NCBI RefSeq assembly: GCF_002234575.2
Contig: NZ_CP022464.2
Span: forward strand, 310,001-374,000
DNA length: 64,000 nt
Direction of reading: 5' to 3'
Source of the DNA: Enterocloster bolteae
Lineage (GTDB): Bacteria; Bacillota; Clostridia; Lachnospirales; Lachnospiraceae
Position numbers and translations under genes: made by a program. The stretch's first letter is position 1. Each line of letters starts with the position of its first letter. The notes under the pieces are model-generated. The model saw only the letters and a program-made list of their open reading frames with translations. It was not told the origin of the DNA and made no database searches. Of this stretch, positions 24,589 through 32,910 are shown in pieces.

Positions 24589-24676
24589 TGACAGGGCGGG
24601 CCTGCGGGGGCTGGTCAGTCATACTATATAATCTTAGTCGGATGAAAGCTAAATAGAGATACGGCGCAGAGAAAAG

Positions 24677-24716
24677 GCCGTCCTGCTGATGGGGTAAGTC
24701 AGCAGGGCGGCTTTTC
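24677..24716. terminator. Bidirectional terminator between pgi and the MATE gene
   Basis: GCCGTCCTGCTGA (24677-24689) pairs with TCAGCAGGGCGGC (24699-24711) around nine bases, with AAAAG before it and TTTTC after it, so it can serve both converging genes. Confidence 0.82.
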
Positions 24717-24785
24717 GATTGCCTAAAATATCCGGGACACCGGGTTTGGGCCGGTTTACATCAGACTCTGCGATGTGTAAGCTCC

Positions 24786-26156
24786 TTAGACTCTGCGGGG
24801 TGTAAGCTCCTTTTGGCGTTCTGTCCCATCCTGTTTTAACTGCCGTATCACAAAGAGAAGGGTATAAAAGGCCATGAAGCCTGACACAGCAGGCGCGATT
24901 AGTCCGATGACAAACAGATTGTCCGGGCAGTAGGTGTAGGCAAGCCATATGAGAGGCATTCTGAGGACCAGGGCGCCGAAGCAGCAGCTGACCATGGTAA
25001 ATACTGTCTTGGAACGGCCGTTCATGAAGCCGTTGAGACAGAATACAAAGGATACAGCCAGATAATCAAAGCTGCAGGACTGGAAGAAGGGAATTCCCGC
25101 CTCGATGATTTCAGAATTGGTGTTAAAGAGACCAATCATGGTATGGGGAGACAGCTGGGCCCACAGGAAAAAGACAGAGGATGCCAATACCGCAAATCCA
25201 ATGCCGGCTGCCAGGGACTGCCGTGCCCGTTCAGGCCTTCCCGCGCCATAGTTCTGGGCCGTGATAGCTGCCAGGGCGCTGGCAATGGAAGTGGCAGGGA
25301 GCATGGCAAACACGTCGTATTTGCTGGCAATACCCACTGCGGCGGCTGCGTTTACCCCCAGACGGTTGGTGACTGAGGTCAGATAGAGAAAGGACAGCCG
25401 AACCATGCATTCCTGGGAGGAAATGGGAATTCCCACCATTGCCAGCTCCTTCAGCCTGTCCCTGTCAATGCGCAGATTCTTAAGGGTAAAGGTGAATATG
25501 AACTTCTTCCTGTTAAGGTAGACAATGGAGCATATCATGCTGATGGACTGGGAGAGGACGGTTGCCAGGGCCGTGCCGGCTACTCCTAATTTCAGATACT
25601 TCACAAAGATAATATCGCCCGCAATGTTGAGCACACAGGACAGGGCCACAAAATACATGGGCCTGCGGGAATCGCCGTATCCCCGCAGTATGGCACTTAT
25701 GGCATTGTAGCCGCAGATGAAGAATATGCCGCAGAAGCATATGGTTACATACTGTCTGGCCTCATCCATGGAGGCGGCCGGTGTCCTTAAGGCAGTCAGT
25801 ATGGTGTCTCTGAAAATAAGCATTCCAATGGTCAGCACCAATGCCACAATTGCAAATACGGACAGGGTGGTCCCGATGGTGCGGCAGGTCCTTTCATCAT
25901 CTTTCATGCCGGTGTATTTCCCCACCAGAATGGTGCCGCCCAGAGTCAGGCCGGATACCATGCTGGTGATGATTTGGGTTACCTGGGTTCCGGTGGACAC
26001 TGCGGCCACACTCTCAGGCGTACAGTACCACCCGATGACCATAAGATCCACGGCTCCATAAAGGGCCTGTATGATATTGGCAATCAGGAATGGAACGGAG
26101 AAGGCCAGCAGTACGTGAAATACATTGCCCTCTGTCAGCAGATTGTGGTTTTTCAT
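24786..26156 (-). CDS. MATE-family efflux transporter
   Basis: Multidrug/oligosaccharidyl-lipid/polysaccharide flippase superfamily exporter, 456 residues, with about twelve membrane helices. The N-terminal FSVPFLIANIIQALYGAVDLMVIG and the repeat-half motifs VSGLTLGGTILVGKYTG and AITAQNYGAGRPERARQ are typical of MATE proteins that exchange Na+ or H+ for drugs. AGGAGATATTC lies before the ATG. A MerR-type gene is encoded upstream on the same strand with a terminator between, so the pair may form a drug-response module, but the substrate is unknown. Confidence 0.92.
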   Translation of the reverse strand: MKNHNLLTEGNVFHVLLAFSVPFLIANIIQALYGAVDLMVIGWYCTPESVAAVSTGTQVTQIITSMVSGLTLGGTILVGKYTGMKDDERTCRTIGTTLSVFAIVALVLTIGMLIFRDTILTALRTPAASMDEARQYVTICFCGIFFICGYNAISAILRGYGDSRRPMYFVALSCVLNIAGDIIFVKYLKLGVAGTALATVLSQSISMICSIVYLNRKKFIFTFTLKNLRIDRDRLKELAMVGIPISSQECMVRLSFLYLTSVTNRLGVNAAAAVGIASKYDVFAMLPATSIASALAAITAQNYGAGRPERARQSLAAGIGFAVLASSVFFLWAQLSPHTMIGLFNTNSEIIEAGIPFFQSCSFDYLAVSFVFCLNGFMNGRSKTVFTMVSCCFGALVLRMPLIWLAYTYCPDNLFVIGLIAPAVSGFMAFYTLLFVIRQLKQDGTERQKELTPRRV

Positions 26157-26185
26157 GATGAATATCTCCTCAATATAACATTTGT

Positions 26186-26221
26186 TAAAAATAAAAATAA
26201 ACCCTCCAGTTACTGGAGGGT
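26186..26221 (-). terminator. Terminator after the MerR gene
   Basis: ACCCTCCA and TGGAGGGT (26201-26221) form a short stem with a five-base loop; on the minus strand it is followed by a T-rich run (complement of 26186-26200). It lies between the MerR gene and the downstream MATE gene. Confidence 0.7.
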
Positions 26222-26272
26222 CAATAAGAAACGCTTATTTAATTTAAAAATATTTATTCCATTAAGAAATAT

Positions 26273-27100
26273 TTATTCTTTCATGCATTTTAAGTATGGA
26301 ATCTGTATTTCCGTCACATACCGGGATGTATCATTGGTAAAACCCGCATCAATCAGTGTGATTTCCACGGAATCCCCGCAGCAGGCATATCCCATCTGGT
26401 CCATATACTCCAAAAGCTGTATGTAGTACTGTGACGCTTCCTGGTGAGTGCCGGAAAAGCGCACGCTCACATAATCCCCGGCCTGAAGATATTGTTCCTC
26501 CCCCATAAAGTGGTCCTCCTTCTCAAGAAGTACGAATATACCTGAAAATGATTCAAATTTCCGGGCTTTCAGATTGGCGGCGGACAGGGAAACGCCTACT
26601 TTGCCCAGAAACATCACGGGTTCCAGGGTATTGGCTCGTTCCAGCTCGCGAAGTGAGAATTCCAGGTCCTCTCCCAGCCTGATATCCTTCCTCAGATACG
26701 CAATCTGTCTTTGGTCAAAATGAAGGGTCCTAATCTCACCGCATTGTGTATGAACCGCGTCCTCCAGAGCTTTGAGACGGTATTCCAGCTTCTGTTCAAT
26801 CTGTGTCAGTTCGCTGATTTTTGCCTGGGTTTCGGCCTTCTGCTCTTTTAGAAGGTCAAGCATGATATCCACATCCCTGTTTTCAAAAAACAATGCGATC
26901 TTCTTTAGGGATACGCCCAGGGCCCGGAGATACTTGATGGTGTTCAGGCGTTCAAACTGGCGGGTGGAGTAATAGCGGTATCCGGTATCCGGGTCCGCTG
27001 TCTCGGGATGCAGGATACCGATTTCGTCGTAATACCGCAGGGTGCGTATGTTTATGCCGAACAGGTCGGCCATTTCTCCGATTGTGAAAAGATTTTTCAC
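26273..27100 (-). CDS. MerR-family regulator with GyrI-like effector domain
   Basis: Transcriptional regulator of 275 residues in the BmrR style. The N-terminal winged helix is IGEMADLFGINIRTLRYYDEIGIL (shown in part, residues 7-30) followed by TGYRYYSTRQFERL; a dimerising coiled coil runs from about 75 to 118; the C-terminal 150 residues form a GyrI-like effector domain with HFMGEEQYLQAGDYVSVRF. Such proteins bind hydrophobic cations or drugs and activate exporter promoters by twisting a long 19-bp spacer. No such spacer was recognised before the MATE gene. It starts 52 bases after the sigma-54 activator gene on the same strand. Confidence 0.88.
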   Translation of the reverse strand: MKNLFTIGEMADLFGINIRTLRYYDEIGILHPETADPDTGYRYYSTRQFERLNTIKYLRALGVSLKKIALFFENRDVDIMLDLLKEQKAETQAKISELTQIEQKLEYRLKALEDAVHTQCGEIRTLHFDQRQIAYLRKDIRLGEDLEFSLRELERANTLEPVMFLGKVGVSLSAANLKARKFESFSGIFVLLEKEDHFMGEEQYLQAGDYVSVRFSGTHQEASQYYIQLLEYMDQMGYACCGDSVEITLIDAGFTNDTSRYVTEIQIPYLKCMKE

Positions 27101-27152
27101 GACATACCTCCGCTTGTCAACAAAAATAATTTATGCTGCATTGGCGGCTGTC

Positions 27153-29072
27153 TCAGGGGCGCCGTATACCATGTTTTTTCATGCGCCTCCACAGTGTTGT
27201 TCGGTTGATTCCAAGTTTCTCAGCCGTCAGTGTCTGATTATAATTTGATTCTTCTAATATCCGAATCAGAAATTCCCGTTCCCCGTCCTGGTAGAACGGC
27301 GGAATAGGCATATCCGTGGACTGGAATTTCACGGGCAGTTCTTCGGGGTGCAGTGCCTCACGCATATCATCGGCGGTAATTTCCTCCTTATCCATGCATA
27401 TAACAACCAGCCGTTCCGTGACATTTCTCAGTTCACGTATATTCCCTGGAAAGTGGTAGTCAGACAGCATCTGGATGGCAGCTGTGGCCACATGGGGGAT
27501 GATTCTGCCCAATTGCCGGTAATATAGATTTAAATAATGGAGGAAAAGAATTTTGGTATCTCCGCATCGCCTGCGAAGCGGAGGCAGGAATAATTTCAAT
27601 ACGTTCAGGCGGTAAAGGAGATCCTGGCGGAATCGTCCCTGCTCCGTTATACGGCTTAGGCTGTGATTAGTGGCAGCGATGATGCGCACATCTACAGAGA
27701 TTACCCGGTCCCCGCCTACCCTTCGGACCTCATGTTCCTGGAGTACGCGAAGCAGTTTTCCCTGAATGCTGAGGGGGATTTCGGAAATTTCATCCAGAAA
27801 CAGAGTTCCTTTGTGGGCCAGCTCAAAGAGACCGGTTTTTCCGCCCTTGGCAGTGCCGGTAAACGCCCCCTCCACATATCCGAACAATTCACTTTCCAGC
27901 AGGTTTTCCGGCAGTGCAGCACAATTGACTGCCACAAAGGGACCGTTGCAGCGGGTACTGGCATTATGTATGCTTTGGGCAAACAGCTCTTTTCCGGTAC
28001 CGGTTTCCCCTTCTATAAGGATATTTGAGGAGACAGATGCAAATTTTTTTGCTTTTTCGATTACATAATCTATCTCCGGACTTTCATGAATTATATCATT
28101 AAAGTGGTAATGGGCATTAAGCCCTTTATCGGTCATCTTCTTACGTATCTGAATCTCCACCTGCTGAATCTGTGTTACATCCTGGAAGGTCACCACGATA
28201 CCAGTGATGCGGCTGTTAATGATAACCGGATGGATGGTGGCATTGATGGTGTAGTTCTTCCAGCGTATCAGTTGATTGGGAAGCTCTGTGCCAGTGCTTA
28301 TGACAGTGGAAACCGGTTCTGAGAGGAATGGGAAGGCGGACTGCAGGGAAAGTCCCTGAAGCTTCTTTTTGGGTCCTGTGTACATCTTCAGGGCAGCGGG
28401 ATTACAAATTTTTATGGTCTGCTGTATATCCACATACAGGACCCCGTCCATGGCTGTCTGGGTGATGGTTGTGAACATTGCAGAACGTTCACGCTCCATG
28501 CGGACCACATCCACGGTACGCACAGCCTCGTCCAACGCCCTGGTAATGGCCTCATTGCCCGTGCGTATGGTGACGGAGGGAAGTCTCCGCTGAGAACAGA
28601 TTAAATTGACGGAATATCCTCCAATGAAGGCAGTATAACCATCAGCCACAGCCTGGTCTATTGCCCTGGTAATGCCGTCCGTGGATTCTGAATGGTAGCT
28701 TTTAATATCACAATTAACAAAATTGCCTAGCTCATCCGCCTCAGCCAGAGCCGTATAATTTCCAATAAATGCCACCTTCTTTGGTGAGTAAAGCGTGATA
28801 CACTCATTGAGAGCCCGAATCAGATCATACGCCGTAATAGGAAGTTCTATGATGGGAAGTTCGGGGGTCATCTTTCGCAGGCCGCAGGCCGTGTAACCAC
28901 GGGCTATGATGACATCGCTGTGGGCATTAAATGAAAATGTTTCGAGCTCGTCGGCTGTGCGCATCTCAATTCTCTTTCTCAGCCGCGCGCGGAGGGGGTG
29001 GTTTTGGAATATTTTGTTGACTTTCTCCTCTAATTCAGGGTAAGGGATAATAAAAATAATATTTATCAGCAT
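27153..29072 (-). CDS. Sigma-54-dependent activator with PrpR-N and PAS domains
   Basis: Enhancer-binding transcription activator of 639 residues. Domains in order: PrpR-type N-terminal sensor (about 1-190), PAS (about 200-310, VLYVDIQQTIKICNPAALKM), AAA+ core (about 330-560, with the P-loop EGETGTGKELFAQ, the sigma-54 contact loop EGAFTGTAKGG and the Walker B region GTLFLDEISEIP) and a Fis-like helix-turn-helix at about 598-636 (ILEESNYNQTLTAEKLGINR). The contact loop has Thr in place of the last Ala of GAFTGA. It is divergent from a dipeptide importer operon whose promoter is of the -24/-12 type, so it very probably activates that operon. The sensed molecule is unknown. Confidence 0.9.
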   Translation of the reverse strand: MLINIIFIIPYPELEEKVNKIFQNHPLRARLRKRIEMRTADELETFSFNAHSDVIIARGYTACGLRKMTPELPIIELPITAYDLIRALNECITLYSPKKVAFIGNYTALAEADELGNFVNCDIKSYHSESTDGITRAIDQAVADGYTAFIGGYSVNLICSQRRLPSVTIRTGNEAITRALDEAVRTVDVVRMERERSAMFTTITQTAMDGVLYVDIQQTIKICNPAALKMYTGPKKKLQGLSLQSAFPFLSEPVSTVISTGTELPNQLIRWKNYTINATIHPVIINSRITGIVVTFQDVTQIQQVEIQIRKKMTDKGLNAHYHFNDIIHESPEIDYVIEKAKKFASVSSNILIEGETGTGKELFAQSIHNASTRCNGPFVAVNCAALPENLLESELFGYVEGAFTGTAKGGKTGLFELAHKGTLFLDEISEIPLSIQGKLLRVLQEHEVRRVGGDRVISVDVRIIAATNHSLSRITEQGRFRQDLLYRLNVLKLFLPPLRRRCGDTKILFLHYLNLYYRQLGRIIPHVATAAIQMLSDYHFPGNIRELRNVTERLVVICMDKEEITADDMREALHPEELPVKFQSTDMPIPPFYQDGEREFLIRILEESNYNQTLTAEKLGINRTTLWRRMKKHGIRRP

Positions 29073-29100
29073 AAAGTGCCTCCTGGATGATGCAATGCAC

Positions 29101-29131
29101 GCAACGTTGCTTCAATACTACAACACTGTTG
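29101..29131. promoter_or_regulatory. Paired palindromes, likely upstream activator sites
   Basis: GCAACGTTGC (29101-29110) is a perfect palindrome and CAACACTGTTG (29121-29131) is a perfect dyad around a central base. Their centres are about 20 bases apart and about 120 bases upstream of the -12 element, the usual arrangement for a sigma-54 activator. A partial third half-site (TGCAATGCAC) precedes them. Confidence 0.62.
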
Positions 29132-29232
29132 CGAAAAATACAAGAAAGATTTGAAAAATAATTCTACCCAATAAGTCATAATTTAATGGCAGCTTATAGC
29201 AATTTATAACAAATTGTGTAATTATAGATATG

Positions 29233-29250
29233 TTGGCATGTGATTTGCTA
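29233..29250 (+). promoter_or_regulatory. Sigma-54 (-24/-12) promoter of the first importer operon
   Basis: TTGGCATGTGATTTGCTA contains GG at 29235-29236 and GC at 29247-29248 with exactly ten bases between, matching the TGGCAC-N5-TTGCW consensus apart from the T in GGCAT. It lies 65 bases before the binding-protein start codon and beside the sigma-54 activator gene. Confidence 0.85.
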
Positions 29251-29314
29251 GTTATATAAGTATCCAAGAAAGGCCCTAACCGGCTCTGAAATAAAATACA
29301 CAGGAGGAATGACA

Positions 29315-30922
29315 ATGAAAAAAAGAACAGCAAAGGTTTTCGCAATGACAATCGCGTCCCTGTTTGTTTTGAGCGCATGCTCCGGGACAGCCAGTAACCA
29401 GACAAGTACAGGGGAGACAGCCGGTGCAGCCGGCACAACCGATACAACAGTCCCCTCGTCAACCGGCCAATCGTCGGGCGGCAATCATTTTACGTATGTT
29501 ATAGGTACGGAGCCCCTTACCATGGATACCCATTTGATGAGTGATGCAAATACCGGCCGTGTTTCTGTTCAGATCCATGAGAATCTGGTGAAAAGAGATT
29601 TGGAAGGTAATTTCCAGCCAGTACTGGCAACGGAGTGGTCTCCCAACGAGGATGCCACAGAATGGACCTTTAAGTTAAGGGAGGGTGTTACATTTCACGA
29701 TGGCGAACCTTTTAATGCAGAAGCAGTGAAATACAATATTGAGCGCCTTAAGGACCCTGCGACAGGCTCCCCCAAGTCATCCCTGGTGACCATGATTTCG
29801 GATTTTGATATTGTAAATGACTATGAAATTAAATTTATTCTGGACCAGCCCTGCGCTGTGATTCCGGCCATGGTCAGTACGTACAGCACAGGCATGATGA
29901 GTCCCAAAGCCTTGGAGGAGTATGGAAAGGATTACAGCACTCATGCAGCAGGTACCGGCCCTCTCAAATTAAAGGAATGGATTCCGGGAACATCCATGTC
30001 CTTAGAGAAAAACGAAAGCTATTGGGGGAAGGCGGCAACGGCAGAAACCATTGACATTAAAATTATTGCAGAGGATTCAGCCAGGGCAATGATGCTTAAG
30101 ACCGGTGATGCAGATGTTGCAGCTAATATTCCAAGTGTTTTAGTAGACGAGCTTCAAAGTGATCCGAATGTTGAGATTGAGATGGTTCCAGGCTACCGCA
30201 CTATTTATCTGGGGCTGAATTTCCAGGATGAGAAGCTTGCAAATCTGAAGGTCCGCGAGGCAATTGACTATGCAATTGACCGTGACGCCATCATCAATGG
30301 TATTTTAGGGGGATATGTGACATACCCGTCTACAGGAGTTATTTCCTCTTCGATTCAGAATGCAAAACAGGGAATTGGCGACGATTATAAATACGATCCT
30401 GAGAAAGCAAAGCAGTTATTGGCAGAGGCCGGTTATCCGGATGGATTTACCACAAAAATAAATACACCTGAAGGAAGATATGCAATGGACCGCCAGGTTG
30501 CGGAAGCTATCCAGGCCATGCTGTCACAGGTGGGAATCACAGCAGAGGTCAACGTTCTGGACTGGGGCGCATATACAGAGGCAGCTGCTGCCGGAGATAC
30601 GGAAATCTTCCTTTTGGGAAAGGGATGCGCAACCGGAGATCTGGCCCAGGATCTTATGTACAATTACAGGACAGGTGAGCTTCAGAACTATACCTTCTAC
30701 TCCAATCCTGAATACGACAAGGTATGTGAAGAGCAGCAGCGCACAGCAGACGAAAATGCACGTAAGGAACTGCTGTATAAGATGCAGGATATCATCCATG
30801 AGGACAGGGCATCCATCATACTGTATTATGAGAATCAGACATTCGGAACAAGAGCAGATGTATCTGGTCTGGTAATTTATCCAAATGAGACAATTGAACT
30901 GGCATATCTGGCCAGAAAGTAA
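29315..30922 (+). CDS. Dipeptide/oligopeptide ABC transporter substrate-binding lipoprotein (operon 1)
   Basis: Extracellular lipoprotein of 535 residues in the SBP_bac_5 family that captures peptides for import. The signal peptide ends in the lipobox LSAC|S (Cys at about residue 23), and a Thr/Ser/Gly-rich linker follows. The family signature is seen in FQPVLATEWSPNEDATEWTF and LREGVTFHDGEPFNAEAV (about 95-130). ATG 29315 was preferred to ATG 29309 because AGGAGG is seven bases before it. It is the first gene of an operon with two permeases, an M20 peptidase and two ATPases, all behind the sigma-54 promoter. Its ligand could be a dipeptide, oligopeptide or other amide. Confidence 0.92.
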   Translation: MKKRTAKVFAMTIASLFVLSACSGTASNQTSTGETAGAAGTTDTTVPSSTGQSSGGNHFTYVIGTEPLTMDTHLMSDANTGRVSVQIHENLVKRDLEGNFQPVLATEWSPNEDATEWTFKLREGVTFHDGEPFNAEAVKYNIERLKDPATGSPKSSLVTMISDFDIVNDYEIKFILDQPCAVIPAMVSTYSTGMMSPKALEEYGKDYSTHAAGTGPLKLKEWIPGTSMSLEKNESYWGKAATAETIDIKIIAEDSARAMMLKTGDADVAANIPSVLVDELQSDPNVEIEMVPGYRTIYLGLNFQDEKLANLKVREAIDYAIDRDAIINGILGGYVTYPSTGVISSSIQNAKQGIGDDYKYDPEKAKQLLAEAGYPDGFTTKINTPEGRYAMDRQVAEAIQAMLSQVGITAEVNVLDWGAYTEAAAAGDTEIFLLGKGCATGDLAQDLMYNYRTGELQNYTFYSNPEYDKVCEEQQRTADENARKELLYKMQDIIHEDRASIILYYENQTFGTRADVSGLVIYPNETIELAYLARK

Positions 30923-30975
30923 AGGGATAAAAACGTGATATAAAAATGTAATCTGAAAACGTAATAAAAAATGGT

Positions 30976-31005
30976 TTCCTCCCCCGGATGCATTCGGGGG
31001 AGGAA
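30976..31005 (+). terminator. Intergenic hairpin after the binding-protein gene
   Basis: TTCCTCCCCCG (30976-30986) pairs perfectly with CGGGGGAGGAA (30995-31005) around eight bases. There is no T-run, so it is more likely an mRNA-stabilising or partial-attenuation hairpin that keeps binding-protein expression above permease expression. Confidence 0.6.
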
Positions 31006-31030
31006 GGTTAAGAAAGGAACAGGGCGGTCA

Positions 31031-31951
31031 ATGGCAAAATATATTTTTAAAAGAATGTTGTCTTTGATTCCAGTGGTTATTGTAGTCTCCCTATTAGTAT
31101 TTCTCATGGTACATATGATGCCCGGCGATCCGGCCCGGCTGATAGCAGGTGAGCAGGCTACAACAGAGGACGTGGAGCGAATTCGGGTAGCGTACGGATA
31201 TGATAAGCCTCTGTACGTGCAATATTTTAAATATGTTGGGGGTATCCTTCAGGGGAATTTCGGCACATCTACAAGAACTGGCCGGCCTGTGGCGGAAGAA
31301 CTGGCAGTACGTTATCCCAATACTCTTTTATTGGCAGCCACATCTACCATTGTGGCAATCATAGGCGGCGTGGGGATTGGACTGCTGTCAGCGGTGAAAC
31401 GGTTTTCCATATGGGATAATCTATGCATGTTTCTGGCCCTCATAGGCCTTTCCACGCCGGCATTTTATCTGGGTCTGATGCTTATGCTGGTTGTCTGTGT
31501 CAAGCTTCAATGGCTTCCCATTACACCCCAATCCACTGCTTTGAGTCTGATCCTTCCCACTGTTACGCTTTCATCCAGAAGCCTGGCGACCATTGCCCGT
31601 ATGACACGGTCCAGCACCCTGGAAATATTAGGGCAGGATTACATCCAGACCGCCAGGGCGCAGGGATTCAGCAAACGAAAAGTCATATTCGGATGTGCAT
31701 TAAAGAATGCCATGAACGCCATTGTGACGGTCGCCGGACTACAGTTTGGCCTTTTAATTGGTGGTGCAGTTATTACAGAGAAGGTATTTGGATGGCCGGG
31801 TCTGGGGGATTTAATCGTGACATCAATAAAGGCAAGGGATTTTCAGGTGGTACAATCAGCCATACTGGTAATTGCCGCATCGTTTGTGGTTGTTAATCTG
31901 ATTGTAGACCTTTTGTATGCAGTCATCAATCCAAGAATCAAATTGTCCTGA
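31031..31951 (+). CDS. Dipeptide ABC transporter permease, DppB type (operon 1)
   Basis: Inner-membrane permease of 306 residues with six predicted helices. The N-terminus MAKYIFKRMLSLIPVVIVV and the first loop PGDPARLIAGEQAT are characteristic of DppB/OppB, and the cytoplasmic EAA loop is visible as DYIQTARAQGFSKRKVIFG (about 213-231). ATG 31031 was chosen over the longer frame since the family start is MAKYIFKR and AAAGGAAC is near. The stop overlaps into the next gene's leader. It pairs with the DppC-type protein to form the channel. Confidence 0.92.
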   Translation: MAKYIFKRMLSLIPVVIVVSLLVFLMVHMMPGDPARLIAGEQATTEDVERIRVAYGYDKPLYVQYFKYVGGILQGNFGTSTRTGRPVAEELAVRYPNTLLLAATSTIVAIIGGVGIGLLSAVKRFSIWDNLCMFLALIGLSTPAFYLGLMLMLVVCVKLQWLPITPQSTALSLILPTVTLSSRSLATIARMTRSSTLEILGQDYIQTARAQGFSKRKVIFGCALKNAMNAIVTVAGLQFGLLIGGAVITEKVFGWPGLGDLIVTSIKARDFQVVQSAILVIAASFVVVNLIVDLLYAVINPRIKLS

Positions 31952-31965
31952 TGGGAGGGAGACGA

Positions 31966-32880
31966 ATGCCGGATAAGACAGAGAATTTAGAAGCGGGAGG
32001 CGCTTTACAGGCAGATATCAAGATTTCCAAATCATATCAGATCAAGCGCTTCTGGCATAATTTTAAAAAGAGAAAAATCGCTGTTCTGGGCCTGGTGATT
32101 GTACTGCTATATGTGGCTATAGCAATTGCGGCACCGTGGATTGCCCCATATGACCCGGAAGAGGCTAACTTCAGTATTATGCTGAAAGCTCCGGGCACCA
32201 TAGAAGGGCATTTGCTTGGAACGGATGAGCTGGGACGCGACATCCTGAGCAGACTGGTATATGGGGCCAGGATTTCAATTGGAATTGGCGTTACGGTAGT
32301 TATAGCAGCATTTTTTATAGGAGTGCCCCTGGGAATCGTATCGGGCTACTATGGGGGGAAGATGGATTTCATGTTGATGCGTATTATGGATGTCCTGATG
32401 GCATTTCCGCAGCTGCTTTTGTGTATTTTGTTTGTGGCGGTACTGGGAGCAAATCTGACCAATGCGGTTATGGCCGTGTCAATCTATACAGTGCCGAATT
32501 TTGCCCGTATGGCACGAAGTGAAACACTGGCCATTAAGAATGGTGAGTATATTGAGGCGGCGAAAGCCTTGGGAGCCAATAATTTCCGTATCATAGTGTC
32601 ACATATCCTGCCAAACATCATGTCGCCTTTAATTGTTCTGGCTACTTTGAATTTCGGAAATGCAGTTTTGACTACGTCAGGGATGGGTTTTTTGGGAATC
32701 GGTGCCCAGCCTCCCACACCGGAATGGGGTGCAATGCTGTCCAGCGGACGTCAATATCTGTTGGTGGCCCCTCATGTGACCAGTATCATTGGTTTGGCAA
32801 TTCTTTTCCTGGTATTGGGACTCAACCTGTTTGGTGACGGCTTAAGGGATATTTTAGATCCCAAGCTTAAGAGTGATTGA
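31966..32880 (+). CDS. Dipeptide ABC transporter permease, DppC type (operon 1)
   Basis: Second permease, 304 residues. It has a cytoplasmic N-terminal tail, a first helix FKKRKIAVLGLVIVLLYVAI (part), the DppC signature LLGTDELGRDILSRLVYGAR (about 87-106) and the EAA loop EYIEAAKALGANNFRI (about 190-205). ATG 31966 follows GGAGGGAG with six bases between; ATG 31951, which touches the dppB stop, has no such site. Residues and length are normal for the family. Confidence 0.92.
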   Translation: MPDKTENLEAGGALQADIKISKSYQIKRFWHNFKKRKIAVLGLVIVLLYVAIAIAAPWIAPYDPEEANFSIMLKAPGTIEGHLLGTDELGRDILSRLVYGARISIGIGVTVVIAAFFIGVPLGIVSGYYGGKMDFMLMRIMDVLMAFPQLLLCILFVAVLGANLTNAVMAVSIYTVPNFARMARSETLAIKNGEYIEAAKALGANNFRIIVSHILPNIMSPLIVLATLNFGNAVLTTSGMGFLGIGAQPPTPEWGAMLSSGRQYLLVAPHVTSIIGLAILFLVLGLNLFGDGLRDILDPKLKSD

Positions 32881-32910
32881 TAAAACAAACGTTTAATGAG
32901 AGGCGATGGA

